Shown: positions 1 through 6,599, counted from the first letter of the stretch. The stretch: DNA of 8,049 bases from Eggerthellales bacterium UBA948 (GCA_002293265.1 DBCW01000045.1:9713-17761), one strand, 5' to 3'. Program-made: numbers and translations. Notes: generated from the sequence alone by a model not told the origin.

Positions 1-10
1 CTAGCCTAAG

Positions 11-39
11 AGACCGGAGCGCACTTAATTCTCTGGTCT
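11..39 (+). terminator. Possible intergenic hairpin / terminator between convergent genes
   Basis: The arms AGACCGGAG (11-19) and CTCTGGTCT (31-39) pair over 9 bp as plus-strand RNA with one G-U wobble and an 11-nt loop. The sequence after it (ATTTATTCATT) is only moderately T-rich. On the minus strand the same stem has an A-C mismatch and no T-run, so it suits a rightward gene ending to the left of the window better than the leftward gene ending at 59. No such gene is visible here, so this is a tentative call. Confidence 0.3.
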
Positions 40-58
40 ATTTATTCATTATGAGGTT

Positions 59-1084
59 TTATTTATCCTCGTCGGAATCACTGTTTTTAGACTTGCCCGA
101 AAAACTTTTAGTGCGATGTATCAGAATTGCACCTATGGCAAAAGGCATCCAGAACACGAGACCGCGATACACTAAGACCACTGCCGTTGCGGCGGCACCG
201 GAGACTCCGTAGGCTGCAAGAATGGCAACAGTTGCCACCTCAACGACACCAACGCCTTGTGGGGTGATAGAGATCATCGCAAACAGGGTGGCAACAACGT
301 AACCGCCAACCAGAGCCACAACGGTATTAAGACCAAATGCCCAGCCCACTAAACAAAAACAAACCAACTCGCAACTTGACGCTAAGACCGAGAACACAAA
401 TACCATTATCGCTTTCTTGGGATTATGCCCTATAGTGCCTGCTGCCTCAGAAAAGCTCTCCACCATGGTGTTTGCCCAGGGCTTAACTTCTTTGCCTTTA
501 CGAAAACGCTTCGACAGCTTGTTGGATAGGCGTTCTACCGGAGATAAGACCCTAATCACCAGCTGCGGATTTTTACGTCCAACGACCATAATTGCCGACA
601 TGCCGCCAACCAGTGCCACAACAAATAGCAGCATCAGCAACCAAACAGGATTAAAGTGACCTGTGACTCTGAGAACAATAAAGCCTATGATCATGATGAC
701 GAGAAAGCCGGATTCAATACTCATCTGCATTAGTAGTGCTGCGCTGGTAGATTTTCCGATAGGAATCCCACGCCTGCGCGAGTCATCAACCACCAGCCCG
801 GCTCCGGCCATATTAAATGACGGAGCAATCGTGTTCATAAAAAAACTGCCAAACACCAGGGGCAAGGTATCGCGCGCCCTGCGAGGTTCATCCACAGTAT
901 GAAAAGCAGCCCTATATGCAAAAGCTTGCGCTACATACTTACCTAGCTGACTTATGATTGCCAGGACTAAAGGTATAATAGCGCCGGTCTGCATAGTTTC
1001 GATAAGCTCAAAGAACTGATCTCCACGCAACAAAACCACAGACAAGGCGACGACAATAATGATACCAATTATTAGTTTGCGCAA
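59..1084 (-). CDS. Flippase-like / LPG-synthase transmembrane-domain membrane protein (UPF0104 type)
   Basis: This 341-residue integral membrane protein has about seven or eight hydrophobic segments, at roughly residues 3-20, 35-55, 72-90, 118-140, 147-168, 224-250, 252-275 and 280-325. The conserved family signature is P-Q-G-V-G-V-V-E near residue 275, resembling the PxGxGxxE motif of the lysylphosphatidylglycerol synthase TM region. The cytosolic aminoacyl-transferase (DUF2156) domain of MprF is absent, so lipid lysinylation is unlikely. Standalone members are annotated as flippase-like proteins, and their substrates are mostly unknown. The N-terminus is short and positively charged (MRK), and the C-terminus is a charged S/K/D/E-rich tail. 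The start is TTG at 1082-1084, preceded by AAGGCGGCGAT; an upstream ATG in the neighbouring frame (near 1107) stops at once. The gene is monocistronic here, with 289 bp between it and fdhA. The family is fairly sure, the function is not. Confidence 0.82.
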   Translation of the reverse strand: MRKLIIGIIIVVALSVVLLRGDQFFELIETMQTGAIIPLVLAIISQLGKYVAQAFAYRAAFHTVDEPRRARDTLPLVFGSFFMNTIAPSFNMAGAGLVVDDSRRRGIPIGKSTSAALLMQMSIESGFLVIMIIGFIVLRVTGHFNPVWLLMLLFVVALVGGMSAIMVVGRKNPQLVIRVLSPVERLSNKLSKRFRKGKEVKPWANTMVESFSEAAGTIGHNPKKAIMVFVFSVLASSCELVCFCLVGWAFGLNTVVALVGGYVVATLFAMISITPQGVGVVEVATVAILAAYGVSGAAATAVVLVYRGLVFWMPFAIGAILIHRTKSFSGKSKNSDSDEDK

Positions 1085-1160
1085 ATCGCCGCCTTATGTT
1101 GATCCATGCTTACCCACATACATGTCATACGTGCCACTCAGGTCTTTCTAGAGTTAGTTT

Positions 1161-1177
1161 TGTAAAACTGCTTTACA
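1161..1177. repeat. 6-bp inverted repeat in the leader of the flippase-like gene
   Basis: TGTAAA-ACTGC-TTTACA is a perfect 6-bp inverted repeat with a 5-nt spacer. It lies just downstream of the possible -10 element at 1191-1196, about +7 to +23 of the predicted transcript. That is a position where a repressor could bind or an RNA hairpin could form. No regulator is identified. Confidence 0.3.
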
Positions 1178-1190
1178 TAACATGAACTAT

Positions 1191-1199
1191 TGTATAACA
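1191..1199 (-). promoter_or_regulatory. Possible extended -10 promoter of the flippase-like gene
   Basis: Read on the minus strand this is TGT-TATACA, an extended -10 (TGn followed by a TATAAT-like hexamer). A poor -35 candidate (TTGCCT) lies 19 nt upstream of the hexamer. It would give a leader of about 100 nt before the TTG start at 1084. The remaining 1200-1373 stretch holds no gene that I can support. Confidence 0.35.
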
Positions 1200-1313
1200 C
1201 CTGCGGTAAATGGATAGGCAAGACTAAAAAGTGGCATCGCTTTCATGCTTAAGATACTTTATTGTTTTGATCCTCAAGCCAAGCTAGTTTCATCTTTCTT
1301 TGGAAAAGCTAAT

Positions 1314-1346
1314 GAGCCTCATTGAAACAATGCATCAAAAAGGCTC
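1314..1346 (-). terminator. Imperfect hairpin downstream of fdhA, possible operon end
   Basis: GAGCC (1314-1318) pairs with GGCTC (1342-1346). Nested inside is CATTG-AAA-CAATG (1320-1332). The hairpin starts about 28 nt after the fdhA stop, where an operon terminator would be expected, but no U-run follows on the minus strand. It could act as a Rho-dependent end or a 3' stabilising structure. Weak call. Confidence 0.25.
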
Positions 1347-1373
1347 GGTAAAAACACTCTTACGTGAAGCGTT

Positions 1374-4100
1374 TTAGACTAACTTCTCCACCTTAATAGC
1401 ACATACCTTAAACTCCGGAGCCTTGGCTATGCTGTCTAGTGCTGCAATTGTTAGCCAGTTGCTGTTGCCGTCTTGGAAGTGGAACGGCATCCATGTTTGT
1501 CCTGGCTTGGTCTTTTCTGAGACCCTGGCCACCGATTTAATGCTTCCGCGTCTGGACGACACGCTCACGCACTCGCCGTCTTCTATACCCAAGTTGGCAG
1601 CATCCTTGGAGTTTATCTCGATAAACGAACTGCCCTCTATCTCATTTAGCCCTGATACTCTGCCGGTCATCGCTTGAGCGTTGTACTGCGAAAGTACGCG
1701 ACCGGTGGAAAGCACCAGTGGGTATTCTGCATCGGGTAACTCTGCTGACGGCTGGTATACGGGTACAGCAAACTCACCTTTGCCTTTGGTAAATCCGTTC
1801 ATGTGAAGTACCGGGGTACCGGGATGGTTTGCATCCGGGCATGGCCACTGTAGACCCCTACCATCAAGCTCTTCGCTGTCAAGTCTGGCGTGGCTCACTC
1901 CGCCATATGACGGTGTCAGGCTCGCTATCTCACCCATAACCTCTGCGGGAGTGAGCGCAGGCTGTTTGTAGCCCATGCGATTCATAATCTCAATAAATAT
2001 CTCAGAGTCCGGCAAGGTATCGCCTTCGATATCAACAGCTTTGCGCACGCGTTGTACGCGACGCTCAGTATTGGAGAAGGTGCCTTCTTTTTCGGCAAAA
2101 CTGCGTCCGGGTAAGATCACGTCTGCGTACTTGGCAGTCTCGGTCATGAATAGATCTACCACCGCGAAGAACTCCAGAGACTTAAGCGCTTCGATAACGT
2201 GATGCGTGTCCGGGTCGGTGCGCACAGGATCCTCACCAAACATAAACAAGGCTTTGATCTTGCCTTCCGTCATCGCCGGGAAGCACTCTGTTGCCTTGAT
2301 GCCTTTGACGGCGCTCAGCTTGGTACCCCAAGCCTGCTCAAACTTGGCTAGCACCTTGGGATTTGCCACCTTTTGATATCCGGGGAAGTCATCAGGGCCG
2401 GCGCCCATGTCGCATGCACCTTGAACGTTGTTTTGGCCGCGCAGCGGGTTAACGCCGCCACCGCGCTTGCCAAGATTGCCGGTTGCCATAGCAATGTTAG
2501 AGAGCGACATTACGCCATCGGTGCCGGTTGAGTGCTCGGTCACGCCTAGGCAGTAAACGATCGCGGCGCGTGGAGCGGCGGCGTAAAGTTTTGCAGCAGC
2601 TATTAGATCGCGCTCGTCGATATCGCATATGGCGGCGGTGCGCGCGGGCGTGCAGTCCTCAACAATTTTAGCCAGCTCATCTATGCCCTGGGTGCGGTCG
2701 GCGATGTAGTCCTTATCGATCAAGCCCTCTTTAATCAGCACGTGCATGATGCCATTAGCGTAAGCCACGTTTGTGCCCGGTTTTAGTTTTATGCGAATAT
2801 CGGCATAAGCCGTGAGTCCAATATCTCTGGGGTCTACCACGATCAGCTTGCAGCCGCGCTCAACAGCAGCGCGTATTTGCATACCAATTACCGGGTGTGC
2901 TTCCTCAGGGTTTGAACCTACCAACATGATGAGGTCGGATTCTTGCGTTACATCATCAATCGAGTTTGTCATTGCTCCGGAACCAAGTGTGATCGCCAGA
3001 CCGGCGACCGTTGGAGCGTGTCAAACTCGTGCGCAGTTATCTACATTGTTCGTCTCAAAGACCGTTCTGGCCATTTTCTGGAACAGATACACGTCTTCAT
3101 TTGTGGAGCGGGAACACGCAAAAGCTGCGATGGAGTCACCTCCATGCTGCTTCTTGATGTCGGACAGACGCGAAGTAACCAAAGTGAGCGCCTCATCCCA
3201 ACTGGCTACTTCAAACTCTCCGGTCTGTTTGTTTTTGATGAGAGGAGTGCGAATACGGTCGTTTGAGTCTACAAAGTTGTAGCTACCGTAGCGGCCTTTT
3301 ACGCAGAGTAAGCCTTTGTTTGCCGGACCATTTGCGCCCTCAACGTCTACCAGTTTGCCGTCTTTTGTTTTGAGGTCTATCTGGCAGCCTACACCACAAA
3401 ATGGGCAGGTTGTGCGAGTTGTTTGTACCTCGCCGGGCTGATAGTTGAGTTTTACTTTGGCTTTTATAGCGCCCGTGGGGCAAGCTTGAGCGCAGTTACC
3501 ACAGGACTCGCACTCGGTGGACTTCCAGTTTTTGCCAAATGGGGCGCTGATGGTGGTTCGGGTGCCCTTTTTGCCGGTACGCAGAGTATGATTTCTTGCG
3601 GCTGAATTGCATGCGCCAACACAGCGCTGACAACGTATGCAGAGATTGGGGTCAAAAGAGAGGAATGGATTACTGTCGTATTTTGGCTTTGGAGGTGCCG
3701 CGGTTTTGAAGCTTGCAGTCTCGATGCCGTATTCTTGGCACAGAGTTTGGAGTTGGTTGTTATTTGTATCTGCCGCCGAAGATGCCTCGTCAACTTTCCA
3801 TGCTTCTTCGCTTAGGTTTGAGACTATCAAGTCTAAGGCGATACGGCGATAGGTTGTTAAACGCTCTGATGATGTGGTCACCACCATACCGTCGCGCGCT
3901 ACCGTTTTGCAAGCCGGCAGCGGATACTCCATACCTTCTACTTCAACCACGCAAACACGACAGGAGCCTATCGCGCTTCTATCTTTTAAAAAGCAAAGAG
4001 TTGGAATCTTTATATCTGCCATCTGAGCAGCGGCTAATATGGTCGTACCCTTGACGACCTCAAGCGTTTTTCCGTCAATTGTCAGTTTGATATTAGACAT
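1374..4100 (-). CDS. fdhA: Formate dehydrogenase alpha subunit, selenocysteine-containing (TGA at 3021-3023 = Sec360)
   Basis: This is the catalytic subunit that interconverts formate and CO2 at a Mo/W-bis-MGD centre in the cytosol. It is 908 residues when TGA 3021-3023 is read as selenocysteine. The frame runs unbroken from NCARV through U360-HAPTVAGLAITLGSGA into MTNSIDD, the standard FdhA active-site sequence. Domains in order: 2Fe-2S ferredoxin (C36, C47, C50, C64); two 4Fe-4S clusters (C154/157/160/164 and C197/200/203/207); the Mo-domain 4Fe-4S motif C232-PFC-GVGC with C266 and K268; the bis-MGD catalytic domain with NPLRGQ at 551-556 and AEKEGTF near 669; and the dinucleotide-binding C-terminal domain (about 793-900). 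The His-Cys cluster motif usually found near residue 95-120 is missing. I chose ATG at 4098-4100, which gives the usual N-terminus (MSNIKLTIDG) and an 8-nt overlap with the upstream gene. GTG at 4125-4127 would add nine residues. Many automatic pipelines would split this gene into two. Confidence 0.95.
2991..3023 (-). promoter_or_regulatory. Bacterial SECIS element with the UGA selenocysteine codon
   Basis: The UGA codon is at 3021-3023. After 18 nt a hairpin presents the apical loop GGUCU (2998-3002). Its stem GGUCGCC (3003-3009) pairs with GGCGAUC (2991-2997) over seven base pairs, one of them G-U. Escherichia coli fdhF also has a GGUCU loop, 18 nt after its UGA, where SelB binds. The bulged U of the E. 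coli stem has no clear counterpart here. The structure lies wholly within coding sequence and implies that the host carries selA, selB, selC and selD elsewhere. Confidence 0.9.
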
Positions 4101-5931
4101 ACTGAACTCTACCACCTTCCTGCTCACCGCAACCGTAGTGATCGCAGCGCAAGCATCTCGCGCACTCTTGCTTAACTTCTTCTAGGCTCATGCCAAGCTC
4201 CACATCTTCAAAGTCATTTTTACGGATATGGGCGGGGCGCTCTATTAAATCCACGCGCCCCATAGGGGTACGGTCGTTTGCGTGCGGCTCCGGTGAGACA
4301 ACGTCGCAAGTTAGTTTGTGACGGTACCCAAGGTACTCATCAATATTTCTTGCTGCCACTTTTCCTGCAGCGATAGCTTTAATTGCTGTTGCCGGGCGGG
4401 TTTGACAATCTCCACCCACAAAAACGTTTTCGAGACCTTGGGCTTTCAAGTACTCGTCTGCAACAAACGCACCTCTATGCGCCTGCATGCCGTATTCTTC
4501 AAAAGGCTGAGTGACAATGTCTTGTCCCACAGCCATCAACACAATGTCTGCCGGAATGCGCACTTGATCCTTGTTGGCATCAACCGGCGTTGGACGTCCT
4601 CCCTTGACCGGTCCGATAAGCTGCGGCTGCATGTGTAGTGCCTTGCAGTTACCTTGTTCGTCTGTCTCGATAGATACCGGAGCGGCCAATAGGATCATGT
4701 CTATGCCCTCGGCAATGGCGCTTTCTACTTCTGCAGCCAGCGCTGTCATATCTTCTTTACGGCGACGATAAACTATGCCAACCGACTTTGCTCCGGAGCG
4801 AACAGCGGTTCTCGCGCAGTCCATTGCCACGTTTCCTCCGCCAACTACGACTACTCTTTTGCCTGTAAAATCGGGGTAGTTGCCGTCGCCGATTGTGGAG
4901 AGCAGCTCAACAGCAGAGTAAACCCCTTTTGAATCGCTGCCCGGTATGTTGAGTGGTTTGCCGACGTGTGCGCCAATGGATACGAATACTGCATCGTATG
5001 TCTCAGCGATCTCTTTCATCTGCCGAGCATCAACCGTCACCTCGCACTTAACTTCGATGCCGCCAACTGCAAGTATTGCTTGGATGTCCTCGTCCAGTCG
5101 CTCACGCGGAAAACGATAAGCCGGGATACCGTATCTGAGCATGCCGCCAATTTGTTTGTGAGCCTCAAAGACGGTTACTGCGTGACCCATTTGCGCCAGG
5201 AAATATGCGCATGTAAGACCGCTGGGGCCACCACCAATTACTGCGATTTTTCGCCCGGTATCCGGATTACGTTTTGGAATTGGAACGGTATCCACAGGTG
5301 CCTCGTCAACTGCATAACGTTTGATTCCGCGAATGTTTAGCGGTGCATCGATAAGCGTGCGGCGACATTTGCTCTCGCAGGGATGTTCGCAAACGTATGC
5401 ACAGGCAGTGGGAAAAGGATTGTCTTTTCTCACCATGTTTACTGCACCGGCGTAGTCGCCCTCGCCTACCAAAGCGATGTACGATGGTATGTCTACGTGT
5501 GCCGGACAGAGTGTTTCGCAAGGTACAGTCTGCTCAATGTCTTGCGTACATACCTTGTTGTTTATGTGACTAGAGTATTCACCGGCAAAGGTATTCATGC
5601 TCTCAAGCAAACTGCGCGCCGCCTCATATCCGATTGCGCAATCTGAAGAGCCTTTAACCATCCGGGCTAATTCTTTGATCTGAGTAAGCGTGCTTTCATC
5701 AGCTTGGCAAGCCACAACTTTTTCGAACAACGCTGCCAGCTGCGGCAAGCCATCACGACATGGCACGCATTTACCGCAAGTTTGCGCCGCTGAGGCTTGC
5801 AACAGTGTAAGCTGCAACGCAAGCGGACACATTCCCGGGGGTGTTGCCTGAATACGGCGAGCATATGTTTCTAGGTATTCTGTAAGCTGTGCATCAGCAT
5901 GAGATTTGGGCGCAATAGATAGTTTTACCAC
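4093..5931 (-). CDS. NAD(P)H-linked iron-sulfur flavoprotein, NuoF 4Fe-4S domain fused to GltD-like oxidoreductase (formate dehydrogenase partner)
   Basis: This 612-residue protein probably passes electrons between FdhA and NAD(P)H. Residues 30-115 resemble the 4Fe-4S domain at the C-terminal end of NuoF (C52, C55, C58 in TCGKCVPCRDG, then C98). The FMN/NADH Rossmann part of NuoF is absent. Residues 135-205 form a Fer4_20-type domain with cysteines 138, 142, 177, 181, 185 and 189. A GltD-like flavoprotein follows: FAD motif GGGPSG (233-238), pyridine-nucleotide motif GGGNVA (364-369), YRRRKEDM (388-395) and the FAD-closing GGD (506-508). The tail adds CARCLRCDHYGC (590-601). The start is GTG at 5929-5931 behind GGAGG, with a rather short 4-nt spacer. 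The YRRR stretch resembles NADP-binding GltD proteins, but NAD versus NADP cannot be decided by eye. The 8-nt overlap with fdhA implies translational coupling and a shared complex. GltD itself is less likely, as no gltB is next to it. Confidence 0.88.
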   Translation of the reverse strand: MVKLSIAPKSHADAQLTEYLETYARRIQATPPGMCPLALQLTLLQASAAQTCGKCVPCRDGLPQLAALFEKVVACQADESTLTQIKELARMVKGSSDCAIGYEAARSLLESMNTFAGEYSSHINNKVCTQDIEQTVPCETLCPAHVDIPSYIALVGEGDYAGAVNMVRKDNPFPTACAYVCEHPCESKCRRTLIDAPLNIRGIKRYAVDEAPVDTVPIPKRNPDTGRKIAVIGGGPSGLTCAYFLAQMGHAVTVFEAHKQIGGMLRYGIPAYRFPRERLDEDIQAILAVGGIEVKCEVTVDARQMKEIAETYDAVFVSIGAHVGKPLNIPGSDSKGVYSAVELLSTIGDGNYPDFTGKRVVVVGGGNVAMDCARTAVRSGAKSVGIVYRRRKEDMTALAAEVESAIAEGIDMILLAAPVSIETDEQGNCKALHMQPQLIGPVKGGRPTPVDANKDQVRIPADIVLMAVGQDIVTQPFEEYGMQAHRGAFVADEYLKAQGLENVFVGGDCQTRPATAIKAIAAGKVAARNIDEYLGYRHKLTCDVVSPEPHANDRTPMGRVDLIERPAHIRKNDFEDVELGMSLEEVKQECARCLRCDHYGCGEQEGGRVQYV

Positions 5932-5935
5932 GTTT

Positions 5936-5940
5936 CCTCC
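5936..5940 (-). promoter_or_regulatory. Ribosome binding site deciding the GTG start of the formate dehydrogenase operon
   Basis: GGAGG on the minus strand ends 4 nt before GTG 5929-5931. No in-frame ATG exists until residue 34, and starting there would remove only the non-conserved N-terminal stretch. The strong Shine-Dalgarno sequence supports the GTG start. Confidence 0.65.
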
Positions 5941-5959
5941 GATGTGCTACGTAAACTTC

Positions 5960-5988
5960 GGTGATCTCTTAAAAATTTAAGGCTCACC
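5960..5988 (-). promoter_or_regulatory. Hairpin at the head of the formate dehydrogenase operon leader
   Basis: GGTGA (5960-5964) pairs with TCACC (5984-5988). Inside it CTTAAA (5968-5973) pairs with TTTAAG (5976-5981) across a TT loop. No T-run follows, so it is not a standard terminator. It lies 20-50 nt before the Shine-Dalgarno sequence. It could be an operator at the transcription start or an RNA leader structure. Confidence 0.35.
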
Positions 5989-5994
5989 ATAATA
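5989..5994 (-). promoter_or_regulatory. Possible -10 box of the formate dehydrogenase operon
   Basis: TATTAT matches TATAAT at five of six positions and sits 58 nt upstream of the GTG start. The correctly spaced -35 is poor (GCGTAT at 17 nt; TTGCGT at 19 nt), which would suit an activator-dependent promoter. The repeat cluster at 6009-6051 lies immediately upstream, overlapping and preceding the -35 region. Confidence 0.35.
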
Positions 5995-6008
5995 CCTTAT
6001 CTGCTATT

Positions 6009-6051
6009 CCAATACGCAATTATTGTTTTCGTATTGGCAATTATTCGTATT
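6009..6051. repeat. Repeat and inverted-repeat cluster upstream of the formate dehydrogenase operon
   Basis: CCAATACG (6009-6016) and CGTATTGG (6030-6037) form a perfect 8-bp inverted repeat with a 13-nt spacer. GCAATTATT occurs at 6016-6024 and again at 6037-6045, exactly 21 bp apart, or two helical turns. A further CGTATT follows at 6046-6051. The cluster ends 15 bp from the -10-like hexamer at 5989-5994. The layout resembles a multi-site operator for a dimeric regulator; the regulator is unknown. Confidence 0.5.
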
Positions 6052-6129
6052 ACTGCTGATAACAGGTGTCTGCCGGTCAAATCAAGCCATAAAACAATTC
6101 TAAGCGTTCCTTGGGAAGCACAGCTTTAT

Positions 6130-6138
6130 TGTATAGCA
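6130..6138 (-). promoter_or_regulatory. Possible distal extended -10 promoter of the formate dehydrogenase operon
   Basis: On the minus strand this reads TGC-TATACA, an extended -10, with no good -35. It would start transcription near 6123 and give a leader of about 190 nt that includes the repeat cluster and the hairpin. It is an alternative or addition to the proximal -10 at 5989-5994. Confidence 0.3.
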
Positions 6139-6171
6139 TTTAACGTGGTTATGGATGGTTTTCATTTATAG

Positions 6172-6190
6172 CCACTATCAATTACAGTGG
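6172..6190 (-). terminator. Hairpin after the ferritin-like gene, weak terminator candidate
   Basis: As minus-strand RNA, CCACUGU and AUAGUGG pair over seven bases (one G-U) around an AAUUG loop, starting 14 nt after the stop at 6205. The sequence downstream on the minus strand is not U-rich. On the plus strand a TTTTATTT run follows, but the stem then carries an A-C mismatch and no plus-strand gene precedes it. It probably separates the ferritin-like gene from the formate dehydrogenase operon, with low certainty. Confidence 0.3.
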
Positions 6191-6204
6191 TTTTATTTCA
6201 ACGG

Positions 6205-6594
6205 CTATGCGGTGGTTTGTTCACTTAGAAGCCTTGCATGTTTTAACTCATCATCTATAAGCTCCTGCAATTTTGGAAAGTCACCAACGAGGTTTTCATA
6301 TGACTTGGCTCCTTGAGTTTCGCCGCCAGCCATTATTTTAAAAAGGCGCTTAGCTCCAATAACCTTATACATAATGCCGATTATGCTGGCATTTGTGCCT
6401 TTTGGTGTCAAAACTTCATTTGTATAAGACTTTAGAATGGCAGCGTGCTTGCCTTCATCTGCAGCGATCTCCAGCATTACCTCTTTTGTCTTTTTGTCCG
6501 AAATCATCTCCGCCAGCTTTTTATAGAGAAGAACTCCATCCAATTCTGCCTGCTGCGACTTAAGTAGAGATTTCATTTGTTGCTCGGTAGCCAT
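6205..6594 (-). CDS. Standalone ferritin-like / rubrerythrin-type di-iron protein
   Basis: This 129-residue soluble protein has a four-helix ferritin-like pattern. The likely di-iron ligands are E17 in helix 1, E47-x-x-H50 in helix 2 (ADEGKHA), E92 (or E100) in helix 3 and E116-x-x-H119 in helix 4 (DDELKHA). It resembles the ferritin-like domain at the N-terminus of some VIT1/CCC1-type iron transporters (opening QQAELDGVLLYKKLAE). The transporter membrane domain is missing, as the protein ends just after helix 4. No rubredoxin-like CxxC pair is present, so it is not a classical rubrerythrin. A role in iron handling or peroxide/oxygen defence in an anaerobe is inferred. I chose ATG 6592-6594 because AGGGGAG (6600-6606) lies 5 nt upstream and the predicted transcript begins near 6610. 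A start at 6648 would precede that promoter's start site and add 18 uninformative residues. Confidence 0.85.
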   Translation of the reverse strand: MATEQQMKSLLKSQQAELDGVLLYKKLAEMISDKKTKEVMLEIAADEGKHAAILKSYTNEVLTPKGTNASIIGIMYKVIGAKRLFKIMAGGETQGAKSYENLVGDFPKLQELIDDELKHARLLSEQTTA

Positions 6595-6599
6595 AGTTA

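Noticed and set aside
59..1084. Complete MprF lysylphosphatidylglycerol synthase
   Set aside because: Only the transmembrane part is present; the cytosolic transferase domain is missing, and the protein ends in a charged tail with a proper stop.
1314..1346. Strong Rho-independent terminator after fdhA
   Set aside because: The stem is interrupted and no U-run follows on the transcribed strand, so it is kept only as a weak candidate.
1374..2972. Separate molybdopterin oxidoreductase gene, with the upstream part a truncated pseudogene
   Set aside because: The two parts are in the same frame, joined across one TGA at the Sec site with 16 conserved intervening residues and a SECIS hairpin. This is a selenoprotein, not a broken gene.
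3021..3023. TGA reassigned genome-wide (for example to Gly or Trp)
   Set aside because: No other gene here has an in-frame TGA, and the antitoxin uses TGA as a real stop at the expected ATGA overlap. The residue position is the canonical Sec/Cys site.
2812..3282. Plus-strand open frame opposite the fdhA active-site region
   Set aside because: Its translation has no recognisable domain and it lies antisense to strongly conserved fdhA sequence; it is a shadow of that gene.
4093..5931. Glutamate synthase small subunit (GltD) of nitrogen metabolism
   Set aside because: The extra NuoF-type cluster domain and the overlap with fdhA, with no gltB next to it, point to a formate dehydrogenase electron-transfer subunit.
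6009..6051. Small CRISPR array
   Set aside because: Repeat units are only 8-9 bp with AT-rich short spacing and no unique spacers of regular length; they fit an operator cluster better.
5941..6123. Molybdenum-cofactor riboswitch upstream of the formate dehydrogenase operon
   Set aside because: Only simple short hairpins can be seen; I could not find the multi-stem architecture of the Moco motif. A covariance-model search would decide.
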